Positions 1 to 8,438 of a stretch of DNA of 11,122 nt are shown here, piece by piece. The translations under genes were made by a program, and so were the position numbers. Position 1 is the stretch's first letter, and each line of letters starts with the position of its first letter. Below the pieces are notes generated by a model, which was given only the letters and a program-made list of their open reading frames with translations, was not told the origin of the DNA and did no database searches. The stretch is from Amoeboradix gromovi (lineage: Eukaryota; Sanchytriomycota; Sanchytriomycetes; Sanchytriales; Sanchytriaceae): NCBI GenBank assembly GCA_018985225.1, contig JADGIF010000315.1:1-11122 (forward strand), given 5' to 3'.

Positions 1-144
1 TATTTATTTTCCTTTTATACTCGTCAACTCCGCAACTAGCTGAATGTCCACTCGCCTCTTGAATCCATAAAATTAATGAAGCTGAAATAATGTTCCAATT
101 TGTTACAGAAAGTTAGTCCAGTTTTATATTTGATGTCCCATGTG
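1..144 (-). mobile_element. End of a DNA-transposon-like element, truncated by the window edge
   Basis: Read on the minus strand, this stretch begins CACATGGGACATC and matches 3580-3722 closely along its whole length, with only scattered substitutions and small indels. The outer end at 144 is followed by TA at 145-146, which fits a TA target site as used by Tc1/mariner elements. The same outer sequence occurs as the right end of the element at 3580-4043. The copy continues leftward out of the window, so its full length and any transposase cannot be seen. The reading frame is broken by a one-base difference relative to the other copy. The repeat itself is seen directly; the Tc1/mariner assignment is an inference from the TA flank and end structure only. 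Confidence 0.7.
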
Positions 145-363
145 TAGAAATATGAAGTAAATCGTTTTCTTAGCCTCAATTTTGTTCATCAAAAAATTAA
201 AAAATATTAAGGTGACGTAAGGTTAGGCTTGAAATGCCAATAAGAAAAATCAAATACTGTTAGTGTTCAAGAAACTCGAGGATAGTATTATATGGCCGGC
301 ACCCACAATTACCTGTCCAGAACTTAATTAGATTAAACAATTAGGGCCACTCGTGAAAGTGCG

Positions 364-1330
364 TCATTTTGTACATACGAATACAGATATACGACATGTC
401 TGAGGTAAACTACAGCCACTAAGAAAGCTCATGTTTAAATTCAAATTCATCTTGAAGAGCAAAACAATTTCTCTTGTTAGACAAATGCTCAGGCTTTCTT
501 CTGTACTGCAATTAAATAGTGGTCCTTTATCGCTTTTAGTAAATGCCATCGTATATTTCAAACACTGCTTGTCAAATTCTTTAACAAAAAATACTAATTT
601 GCCTCTATCTAATTCATGCGCATATTCAAAGGTTCTTTTATATTGTGATATTATTTGCCAATATTCTCTTTGTAAGCTTTTGCCAATTCATATACAATAA
701 CGGTCATCATATAAAATTACAATCTGCTATATCCTGACTTGCACTGTATGTAGAAGCAGACGCCGACTGAAGGGTAGAAGAACAACTTGGCTTCTTCAAA
801 TGCCTTGACTCCAATCAACAACGCAAGTCAGTTAAAACTTGCCTTCAAATAATCTCGTTTTGGTTAAATTTATATCTGAAGATGGTTGGATTGTGCTACA
901 ACCAGATCGCAAGGTAGTCAGACTCTCGGTTCCTTTAATGTTGCAGATTGCGCTTTCTGAGTAGTCCATGCTGCTTAACTTCAACGAAAATAAACGGTAA
1001 ACCACTCTCATTGAAGTATTCTTATTAATGCTGGTATTACATTAACTGCTACAGAATGATGAATATTTGCGATTGTAAAGAAAGAGTCCTTGGATATACC
1101 AAGAGGATAGAATTTAATCAAAAAAGTCTCCAAATTATCATCCACCCACACAAATACGAAATGGCGCGATGGTTCAGATTGAAATATTTATTTAATTAGA
1201 ATCTGGTGCTGCCTAAATTGCAGAATTAGCAATTTAATCATATTCGGCAGTGATAGTTTACCAGTCAGTGTACAGTTTCTCTTCAATTGATTTGAAAAAC
1301 TTTCAAGTTCTCTTTATTTGAGGATTACTC
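364..1330 (-). pseudogene. Possible decayed protein-coding gene, frame-broken fragments
   Basis: No intact gene is present, but the minus strand carries several protein-like open pieces in different frames. One runs 1187 to 1011 (about 59 codons, including the motif VWVDDNLETFLIKFYPLGIS). Another lies near 1015-940 (including SGLPFIFVEVKQHG). A third lies near 830-720 (including GVKAFEEAKLFFYPS). The longest runs 687 to 364 (107 codons, including YKRTFEYAHELDRGKLVFFV). In-frame stops and frame changes separate them. A 49-nt GT-AG segment at about 1200-1250, with an internal CTAAT, could be a longer intron. I do not recognise the family. This could be a pseudogene, a gene with several tiny introns I could not resolve, or chance; confidence is low. 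Confidence 0.28.
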
Positions 1331-1382
1331 GTTCTGTAATCCGAGTACAGTATACATGAGAATTTGACAGCAGGTTTCTCCT

Positions 1383-2324
1383 TTACGACGCATTGATCTG
1401 CTTATTAAATGAGATTTTGTTTCCATTTTTCACTACTTTGAAGCCTATTTTACTGAGCGATTCTTCTACTGACGGATGAACAGACTTAAGTTGCATATTT
1501 AATATAAAGTCATTGTACTCTTGGATGCGTGTTAATCTGCTAATTGCTAGTACAGCTGGCTCTCTAGTAAATGGGATGTTTTGATCATATTGACAGCATT
1601 CTAATAAAACTGCTAATAGGTTATATCCCTCATTAATTGGCAATGATTTTATGATGACATCCTCCATTAGTGAGGCGATAAGGTTTAACAATAATGGTTT
1701 CTTCACTTCAATTGGAGATGGAACGCGAGATGGTTCACATAGCCTACTTGCTGGCTGATGAGTGCTTATGAGAATTTTTGAGGCAAGCTTCAATATAGGC
1801 ATAGATACTATCGAGTGATCGAATACAAGAAGATCTAAAAGATCAAGTAGCCTAGGAGATTGAGGTATCCGTTGAAGATGAGGAATAATGGCTAGAGCAA
1901 TAGATGCGTCATGGCATAATTCATAGATTAATTCTACGTTTGACAAAGATGAAAGCAAGTCTGGCTCCAATTCAACAAGTTTGTTACAAACATCAAAAAC
2001 AAAAGGATTGGAGATTTGAGTTACAAATATCAAGTCCCAATCTAACATAATGATGCATTCATTGTCAGCAGCGCACACATTTAATAAAAATATCAATACA
2101 TCAGGGCATTTTAATGATTCTTTGTAAATAACTGAGGATTTCCAGACTTGAACTACAATTTTGGCATAGTCACGGCGGTTAACTATGATATTATTTAATA
2201 GTCGCACTCGCTTGTTTATGTCGTACGCTGATTTACAAAGATCAACATAGATACCATCATTGAAAGCTTTAGTCTGCAAGGATTCGTTGTTGATTACACG
2301 TTGCAGAACGGAGATGTGCGACAT
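1383..2324 (-). CDS. Ataxin-10-like armadillo-type protein (C-terminal Atx10 domain)
   Basis: A 313-residue, almost entirely alpha-helical protein with no membrane segment or signal peptide. The assignment rests on residues about 215-310. Here NIPFTREPAVLAISRLTR followed by a run of polar residues resembles the ataxin-10 C-terminal domain pattern (N-P-F-x-R-E-W/P-A-x-x-A-I-R-N-L). The closing segment SLSKIGFKVVKNGNKISF matches the usual end of that domain. Ataxin-10 and its fungal relative Ctr86 are cytoplasmic ARM-repeat scaffold proteins; the animal protein has links to cytokinesis and Plk1/Aurora B signalling. At 313 residues it is shorter than the usual 450-550, so the N-terminal repeats are reduced or very divergent. 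The ATG at 2324 is preceded by an in-frame TAG after 15 codons, so the start is plausible. Codon use is AT-rich like its neighbours. It could be another ARM-repeat protein, but the C-terminal match is fairly good. Confidence 0.65.
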   Translation of the reverse strand: MSHISVLQRVINNESLQTKAFNDGIYVDLCKSAYDINKRVRLLNNIIVNRRDYAKIVVQVWKSSVIYKESLKCPDVLIFLLNVCAADNECIIMLDWDLIFVTQISNPFVFDVCNKLVELEPDLLSSLSNVELIYELCHDASIALAIIPHLQRIPQSPRLLDLLDLLVFDHSIVSMPILKLASKILISTHQPASRLCEPSRVPSPIEVKKPLLLNLIASLMEDVIIKSLPINEGYNLLAVLLECCQYDQNIPFTREPAVLAISRLTRIQEYNDFILNMQLKSVHPSVEESLSKIGFKVVKNGNKISFNKQINAS

Positions 2325-3136
2325 GGAGTAATAAAATAATTTGGAATAAATTAGTGTAGGGCAGCAAATCTACGCATGCACTGGTTACTTTTCAGCTCAT
2401 ACTATTTGCAAGATTGCTAATAAAGACCTTAACTATAGAGATATTTGAAAACTAGATCTTTTTAAACGAACAAACAAAACGATAAGACTAGCCTAAAGAT
2501 TACCCATATTTTATTACCTGCATATAGACGACATATTTCTTTTCTGACTCTCTTCTTTGCCTTTATAACTTTCACCATTGCGCAGTGGATATTCAGTATA
2601 CAAAGATAACTATTTCACTTTACTTTTCGGAAGCTGAAGTTGCCTTAACTTGTATCCACGACTGTAGCCGCCAAGTAAACAACTTTTATCACATTCTTTA
2701 CTAGCATACTTCATATTTGAAAGCGATGTTATCCCAAACACACGTTTTCCATGACTGCAATTTGTTGGATTTCTTAATGATAATATTAGTATTAGATTAG
2801 CTGTTTGACAAGATTATTAATACGGCTTGGGGTACTTTCCTGGGGTTTCATACGTCTTATAATTTGCATCTTTTACAAATTTGCTGACTACTTTTCACAG
2901 GACATGTGTAAGTATTACATTCCACATTTCCACTTTATTATGATAAAAGCAAATCCAAATATCAAGTGCATCTGAGATAAAGTCATCCAACTATATGCTC
3001 TGAATTTGGATAATTGTTTAATAATCTTATTCCCTTTCTAGCAGCTTAGCACCTACTGAAAAATGAAAAGCACGAGTTCGACGATATTTAAAATGGTATT
3101 TACTACACTTCGCTATTTCCGAATTTGCTAGTTAAC
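2325..3136. other. Long gene-free stretch upstream of the ataxin-10-like gene
   Basis: About 810 bp without a convincing gene on either strand. It should contain the promoter of the minus-strand gene starting at 2324. A 38-codon minus-strand ORF begins at about 2580 with the basic sequence MVKVIKAKKRVRK and then becomes hydrophobic. It matches nothing I know and is too short to call. No tRNA-like fold, tandem repeat or long palindrome was seen. Confidence 0.5.
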
Positions 3137-3436
3137 TCAGCAGCAGTACTCTTTTTTGGTAGTTTTTAGACTTTGAATCACTCGGATGCTTCCGACTGAT
3201 AACCAACTGGAATTAACACTATTTAAAACAAGAAGCCTGTTGAGTAAAGTCGTAAATATCAGAGTGTTGAAAACTATTCGGATAACTGTCCTAATTATAT
3301 CATTTGTTTCGAATTTCACGTTAAAGCCGCTGTTGATGTTGAAGAAATCAGTAGAAAAACCAGCTAAAAACGAATTCTTCATTGTTATGGTAGCACTTTT
3401 TACAAACAACTTAGATACCTGAACTGTAGCAGCCAT
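3137..3436 (-). CDS. Doubtful small ORF, 99 residues, unknown
   Basis: The minus strand is open from an ATG at 3436 in good context (TTAAATGGC). A TATATAG lies about 15-20 bases upstream and could be a TATA-like element. The predicted start is MAATVQVSKLF and the product ends in two cysteines. The body is rich in Asn, Ile, Thr and Leu, with a weak hydrophobic stretch at about residues 48-66. No family is recognised. The plus strand across the same bases (3186-3422) is also open, so at least one of the two is a shadow, and both may be. The TATA-like site and the start context are the only reasons to list this strand. It lies between the gene-free stretch and the repeat element, where functional genes are otherwise sparse. 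Confidence 0.2.
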   Translation of the reverse strand: MAATVQVSKLFVKSATITMKNSFLAGFSTDFFNINSGFNVKFETNDIIRTVIRIVFNTLIFTTLLNRLLVLNSVNSSWLSVGSIRVIQSLKTTKKEYCC

Positions 3437-3579
3437 TTAATATGTGCTATATAATAGCGGGTTGCACTACATTTTAGTTCATGCTGTATTATAGGTTGAT
3501 TACACTGATAGTCGGAAAGCACTACTGTAAGAAATAAAGAAATTAGTGAGAGCATCTAAAATTGAGCCTTTTAGAAATG

Positions 3580-4043
3580 CAAAAGGGACATCAAATATAA
3601 AAACTGGACTAACTTTCTGTAACAACTTTGAACATTATCTCAGCTTTATTAATTTATGGATTCAAGAGGCGAGTGGACATTCAGCTAGTTGCGGAGTTGA
3701 CGAGTACAAAAGGAAAATAAATATTATGTACAGGTATTCTCTTACTCTTTCATCCAATCTTTATTTCAAATAAAATATCACTATTACACTTCAAAGAAAT
3801 AGATAAGAGTAATGATGTTAGTATAGCATTACGAAATGACTCTAAAAAAGAGTACCGTCTAAGAAAATGCACCTTTTGCTTAGATGCTCAAAGGTCTCAT
3901 CTACTTTTATTTTGAAGAGGGGATTGAAAGTAATGAAAGATAATTGGTATAAAAGAAGATCTTTTATTAATGATAGCATTTCCTCCGTATGGTGCACCTT
4001 GAAAAACGAGTTAGTCTAGTTTTTATATTTGGTGTCCCATGTG
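3580..4043. mobile_element. MITE-like element, 464 bp with 35-bp terminal inverted repeats
   Basis: The left end (3580 onward) contains GGGACATCAAATATAAAAAC followed by TGGACTAACT. The right end (4009-4043) read on the minus strand is CACATGGGACACCAAATATA followed by AAAACTAGACTAACT. These form inverted repeats of about 35 bp with few mismatches; the outermost five bases of the left end are degenerate. The left 143 bp also match 1-144 in inverted orientation, so at least two related copies exist. The interior has no transposase-sized frame. A 75-codon frame at 3546-3773 crosses the left end and is probably non-coding. The size, inverted ends and lack of coding capacity fit a non-autonomous derivative of a cut-and-paste DNA transposon. 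The superfamily is uncertain. Confidence 0.7.
4009..4043 (-). repeat. Right terminal inverted repeat of the MITE-like element
   Basis: A 35-bp right-end copy of the repeat whose other copies lie at 3580-3614 (opposite strand) and at the outer end of 1-144 (same strand). The core GTGTCCCATGTG (plus strand) differs from the 1-144 copy by one base. Confidence 0.75.
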
Positions 4044-4266
4044 TTTGTTACAATTTAATAAAACATTTCTTTGTAGTGATTGGTGGATTTAGCCACTAAA
4101 ATAATTTAAAATAATTATCTAGAAGAGAACTTGGAAAAATGATGCGAATGCAAGTTAGGTAGAGCCTCAAGGAACTCTCTCGTAATGAGCTAGTGACTTC
4201 AAGGGCCACTTATCGACTTGCAGTCTGCAGCTTAACTGGTCACATCAAATGCTTGCCAGAAATAAA

Positions 4267-5304
4267 CTAGCGGCGGTGATCCAGTTTTACAAATGATACA
4301 GCAGGGCCACATTCTATGTCTATTGCATTGTCAAGTAGCCTTTGGAACTTAATATTCTCTTCTTCGGATTTCAAGTTGTAGTGCTCATTCCACCCCCACC
4401 CAAAAACGGTTTTATTTGATAGCAACAAGTAGTGCTCGGACCCTGCTACTATTTTATCTATCGGAAAATCCATGAGCACATGATTGACTTTGGTGTTAGT
4501 GGCACCTAGTTGCAGTAAATTGTTCTTCCCGACCGCGTAAAACTCATTGTTCTTATACAAGACAACGCTACTCCATCCCAGTGCTATATTGTAGTTATCA
4601 TATCTCTTAATGTATTCCACTTCGATATCCATAAATTTGCCAAGAGTTGTATACTTTGACCCCTGTTTCAGTATAGATCTATTGTTGCACGCTAGAACTA
4701 TGTCTACATTTGAATAAAGCAAAGTGAACTCTGTGTAGTTGCAGTCATACAATGACAATTGGTTTTGCTTATTGTTTCCCTTTCCATAAAGGTCACCATT
4801 CTTGCACAACAGCCACTCATGCGATATTCCGCCAGCAGCACAAATTATATCCGGAATAATAATTTCCAGATTAGTTGTGAAATTTAAAACATGATCATCC
4901 TTGACTGTATACAGATTGTTCCAAGAGCCTATGACCAGCGTATTTACTGAATGACTATCTACTTTAGTAATAACTGTGCTATGGAGCTTGTTGCCAAGTG
5001 CAACATAATCTTTACCACTGATGATATTGTTACATTCTGGCAACAAACTCCAAGACCTAATATATTCTGACTCTATATCTACTATTTTGGGATCATTATT
5101 ACCACAGCACATCCAGGGTGTCATTGAAACAGAAATTAAGGAGAGAAAATGTCTGGAAAAAGCAGAACTATTTAAGTACATATTCGACTTTGTACACAGT
5201 GAGATAGCAGAAACAATGCAATTGCCATTTTTGTTGTACTTACAACTTCTAGCACTAAAATAAATCATTATTTCATGAAGTTCCTTCACTTCACCATATG
5301 TCAT
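4267..5304 (-). CDS. RCC1-repeat protein, Ats1/Kti13-like
   Basis: A 345-residue protein with several divergent RCC1 (seven-bladed beta-propeller) repeats. The clearest are CCGNN (about 66-70), ISGKDYVALGNK (95-106), AAGGISHEWLLCKNGDLYGK (156-175), VLYKNNEFYAVGKNNLLQLG (248-267) and IVAGSEHYLLLSNKTVFGWG (285-304). The ending GSEHYLLL...FGWGWNEHYN resembles fungal Ats1/Kti13. That protein is about 330 residues, partners Dph3/Kti11, and acts in diphthamide synthesis and Elongator-dependent tRNA modification. Length and repeat style fit better than nuclear RCC1, but the family is broad and the specific role is inferred. The start is uncertain. An internal ATG at 5268 begins MIYFS, like a first RCC1 strand. 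Just after it lies a perfect GTAAGT donor (5243-5238), so residues about 21-74 may be intron sequence (see findings). No signal peptide or membrane segment was seen. Confidence 0.7.
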   Translation of the reverse strand: MTYGEVKELHEIMIYFSARSCKYNKNGNCIVSAISLCTKSNMYLNSSAFSRHFLSLISVSMTPWMCCGNNDPKIVDIESEYIRSWSLLPECNNIISGKDYVALGNKLHSTVITKVDSHSVNTLVIGSWNNLYTVKDDHVLNFTTNLEIIIPDIICAAGGISHEWLLCKNGDLYGKGNNKQNQLSLYDCNYTEFTLLYSNVDIVLACNNRSILKQGSKYTTLGKFMDIEVEYIKRYDNYNIALGWSSVVLYKNNEFYAVGKNNLLQLGATNTKVNHVLMDFPIDKIVAGSEHYLLLSNKTVFGWGWNEHYNLKSEEENIKFQRLLDNAIDIECGPAVSFVKLDHRR

Positions 5305-5709
5305 ATTTTCAAGCCATCACTAGTTGTCTGTTAACCAGTCGCATCCTTCTCAAACCTACTGGCAGTAATTATATTTTAGTTTTAGTGTAATGATCTGACC
5401 GAGATAGCATAGTTTTGTGTACCTTTCTGATGGTATTTAGGGCACAGATGATTAAGATGCTAGTAGAAGTTTTCAAGTCAAACTGCTACCTATTTCAAGC
5501 ACCTCTTAATGATGCTACTTCATAGAGCATTTGATAATGCCGCTTATTCTGGAATTGTCATATAATCTTGGATGTGTTAGTCAAGGGTTACGGGCATATC
5601 CTCAACACCTTTTGTAGCCAGGTTGCGCTTGCAGTACTTTGCTTGGTTCAGAGTACGTACGCATGAGTATTGTTGTTTAAAAATTATTAATTATTCAGAT
5701 TTACTAAAT
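5305..5709. other. Intergenic stretch between the RCC1-repeat gene and Ndc80
   Basis: About 400 bp lie between the 3' end of Ndc80 and the start of the RCC1-repeat gene, both on the minus strand, so this should hold the terminator of one and the promoter of the other. The plus strand has only a short open frame of about 43 codons ending at the TAG near 5523, with no recognisable similarity. A run of A and T at about 5676-5715 sits beside the Ndc80 stop codon. I see no RNA gene. Confidence 0.5.
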
Positions 5710-7210
5710 TTACAAAACCTTTTCTCTCTTGAGATCCTTCATAATCAGCGCTTGCCTTTTCAGTGTATGTAATGCGTCCTCCCATAGAATAACCAACTCG
5801 TTGGTCAGTTTTTCGCAACTTGATTTTTCCTCTATTAATCCATCGATTCCATTAAAGAGCTCTGTGGTATTCATTTCATAGCTCTCAAGCTTCTGTTTTT
5901 TTCGTTGTAGTAGATCCAATGTCTGTTGCTGCTGCAGTAGCTTCTCTTGGATACTCTGCTTTTGGTTCAACAAACAGGAATCCAAATGATCCAACTGCTC
6001 AATCAACTGACTAGTATAATTTGACAAGTTCTACATTATCCTAAAGTACCTTTCGATAGTTATCATAATGCAAGGTGCTGTGTTTTAGTTGGTCTTGTAG
6101 CGTACTCATTTCATGATTTATTTCCATTACTAATTCCCCAAAATGATCTATTTGCTCATTTATCATGGTTATAGCCTCCTGCAAGCTGTGGTTTTGATTT
6201 ACCAGTTGAATTTTGTAATCAGAATAAAACGCAAAAATATCATCCAAAGATGTTGGACCCTCTACTTGACCTGTAGCATAGTTTATTGATATAGGCTTTG
6301 GATTGGGAAGTGAATAGGTCGTTTGCATATACATCTGACTGTTCACATCTAGCTGATCAGTAACTTTTTGAATTTGAATTTCCAGCTCCCAAATTGCGTT
6401 CTTTTTCTGGTCAGACATTTTAATTAGCTGCTCAAGATTAGCACTAAGTGTATTCTTTTGTTGTATTAAATGATCATGAGAGGGTAAGACCTCCAGTTGC
6501 GATTTTAAATTTATCTGCTCTTCTAATTTTAACTGTTTTTCATGCAATTCGATAGACAACTCACTGATACTAGAAGATATAGTCGACTCCTTGGCGTTCA
6601 GCTGTTGCATATATCTCTCAAATTCAAGCAAATCAGATTTCAAATTTGCCTGAGCTTCTATAAACTTGGGTAATTCAGGTGAAAACAAACTAATTTGCTC
6701 TTTTAAGCTTTCACAATGCTGCTGTAGTTCATGAACATGACCTACATTGTTAGATTCAAGCAATTTCGATTGGAATTGTTGAAAATGACAAGAAAAATCA
6801 TCCTCGCCCTGAACAAAATCTTTATAGCAATCTACTAAATAATCAACCATGGGGTCCTGATCATTAACTTGTTCCTGTATCAGTATAATTAGTTCATGGA
6901 GCCATACCAACATTCCGAGGCAATAAGGCCAGGATTGAGAAGCACCGGGTGAATTTAGATGCTGTTTTAGTTGATCAACATTAGGATATTGCAGCTGTTT
7001 TAGTATTAGAGCCATATCGTCCTGAATACGTTTTTTATATTGATACAAAGGATTGAGCTGTTTGTACATGATTTGAAATATTTGAGAGAATTCTTTCATG
7101 GTAGGTGACTTCAATTGTTTATCATTTAAGTTTGGACAGTATGGACGAATGTATTGAATATTCTGTTGTATGACATCTTTATGTCTTAAATTGCGTTGAT
7201 CCCGTAGCAT
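5710..7210 (-). CDS. NDC80: Kinetochore protein Ndc80/Hec1, two exons joined by a 19-nt intron
   Basis: Exon 1 is 7210-6050 and exon 2 is 6030-5710; together they encode 493 residues. Residues about 5-115 form the Ndc80 calponin-homology domain that binds microtubules. The key stretches are RDQRNLRHKD (3-12), SPTMKEFSQIFQIMYKQLNP (35-54), a KQLQYP segment (71-76) and SWPYCLGMLVWLHELI (93-108), the last close to the family W-P-x-L-L-x-x-L-x-W-L-x-E-L-I pattern. From about 140 onward the protein is Gln/Leu-rich coiled coil, as expected for pairing with Nuf2 and the Spc24/Spc25 end. Without splicing the frame closes at a TAG two codons after residue 387, and the coiled coil resumes in another frame. 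Yeast and human Ndc80 are about 640-690 residues, so this one is short. The basic N-terminal tail is missing: an in-frame TGA lies six codons upstream of the ATG. The role in outer-kinetochore microtubule attachment is established for the family. Confidence 0.9.
6031..6049 (-). other. 19-nt intron of NDC80
   Basis: The minus-strand sequence is GTACTTTAGGATAATGTAG. It follows the codon AAG in phase 0, and removing it restores the coiled-coil frame (NYRK joined to NLSNYT). It contains an in-frame TAG. An A lies six bases from the 3' end within ATAAT. A 43-nt alternative ending at a TCAG would also keep frame, but it drops eight codons and lacks a clear branch site. Confidence 0.75.
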
Positions 7211-7255
7211 AGATGTTGTTTCAAATCACAATAATAATTTTTGGTTCTTCAAACG
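7211..7255. promoter_or_regulatory. 45-bp divergent spacer between NDC80 and the DHHC gene
   Basis: Two genes start in opposite directions with only 45 bp between their ATG codons, including the AT-rich core ACAATAATAATTTTT. If both starts are right, this spacer and the two 5' coding ends must carry the promoter for both genes, or the transcripts overlap. No TATA box stands out. Confidence 0.5.
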
Positions 7256-8438
7256 ATGCAACAAGTATTTTTGAAATTTTTATTGTTTTTAATACTAACT
7301 CTGGCAGTGGTGCTGATCATATGGTTGTTCGGACCATCTGCTACACAAAGTAAAAATAGATTCGTTAGGTTAGTTGGAGTTTTGTATTTGAAATTAGATT
7401 TATTGTTTTCCAAAACTTACAAAATCTTGAACAAACTTACTCCAATTTGGTTCCAGAATTGGTTTTCTTTTGTAGCTTTCAAGAGGCATCCATTGATGCA
7501 AGTTTTGTTTGTAGCACTGTATGGTACTGGCGTTCTGGTATTTCTATTGAATGGATATTCTAGATTGGCCAATAATTCGTTAAGTATATTCCACTCTTAC
7601 TTTTCTTTGTTCGTCATCTATATGCAGTGCTATTTTTTCTATAAGGCCTGTTTCGCTAATCCTGGGATCATAAACAATAAAAATGCAAAAGTAGCTTATC
7701 AACACTACCCGATTGATAACATCATTTTTTTTGATCAAGACTGTAAGACTTGCAAGTTTAAGAAACCAGCTAGAAGTAAACATTGCAGTTTATGTAACGT
7801 TTGTGTCGCAAAATCTGATCATCACTGCCCTTGGCTAAATGCTTGTGTGGGTCAGAACAATATTAAATTTTTCTTTGGCTTCTTGCTTTGGCTAGTGTTT
7901 TCATGTTACTACTGCTTTTATCTTGTGTTCTACACATTTATGGATGAGATGAAGGAGCTGGGTATGATTGATCGAATTTACACAATTGCCGATTGGATGA
8001 TGATATGGAGAGGGCCTATAGTGCCATTTCGGTTTGTAGTGAACGGTAAGAAAGGTAACACATTTAATATAACTGTTATACAAACGCTGCAAGTACTTAA
8101 AATTCATCTAGATTTATGCACTGAATGATCCCTATTTAGCAATACTGGCATTGACTGCGATAGTTACAAGTGGAGTGGTTTTACTTTTTACTATATACCA
8201 TCTATACATTAATTTAATAAACGGGATGACTCAAAATGAGTACATGAAATATGACGATGTCATGTTTTATTTGAAGCAAAAAAAGATATATTATGATGGA
8301 AAGTTTCTGATTAATGTTAAAGAGGATGGACAGAGGCCTATAGACGATTCTGTATTTGAAAGAATCCCCCCATTTACTTACAACCGGGGGTTTATAGGGA
8401 ATATTATGCTCATACTTTTTCCACCATCTATGGACTAG
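7256..8438 (+). CDS. SWF1: DHHC palmitoyltransferase, Swf1/ZDHHC4 type, with a 19-nt intron
   Basis: Exons 7256-8092 and 8112-8438 encode 387 residues. Membrane segments lie at about 6-25, 82-100, 111-132, 204-227 and 288-313. The cysteine-rich domain is complete: C163-x2-C166-x9-H176-C177-x2-C180-x2-C183-x4-D188-H-H-C191-x5-C197. C191 is the acyl-accepting cysteine, and the Cys/His set binds two zinc ions. The approach PIDNIIFF...CKTCKFKKPARSKHC is typical of Swf1 and ZDHHC4, ER or Golgi enzymes; Swf1 palmitoylates SNAREs near their membrane anchors. After the splice come a membrane segment, GMTQNEYMKY (the TTxE-like motif) and a C-terminal YNRGFIGNIMLILFPPS. A TTG lies in frame upstream at 7241, but 7256 is the first ATG. 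A longer 94-nt intron (8046-8139, GTAAGA to TTTAG) would also keep frame but removes more sequence. Confidence 0.88.
8093..8111 (+). other. 19-nt intron of the DHHC palmitoyltransferase gene
   Basis: The sequence is GTACTTAAAATTCATCTAG. It follows CAA in phase 0 and is followed by ATT TAT GCA CTG, which leads straight into the membrane segment AILALTAIVTSGVVLLF. It has the same first six and last three bases as the NDC80 intron. TTCAT places an A six bases from the 3' end and fits a loose YTNAY branch site. Confidence 0.75.

Noticed and set aside
2363-2381. A 19-nt GT-AG segment (GTAACCAGTGCATGCGTAG, minus strand) just upstream of the ataxin-10-like start
   Set aside because: It lacks the GTACTT start and the A six bases from the end. 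The upstream sequence in the joining frame meets a TGA at once, so no exon can be attached.
3546-3773. 75-codon plus-strand ORF across the left end of the MITE-like element
   Set aside because: It crosses the element boundary, and its frame is broken by a one-base indel in the second copy at 1-144.
5634-5651. GTACTTTGCTTGGTTCAG, an 18-nt GTACTT...CAG segment on the plus strand
   Set aside because: It lies in non-coding DNA with no frame on either side, is 18 rather than 19 nt, and ends in CAG instead of TAG.
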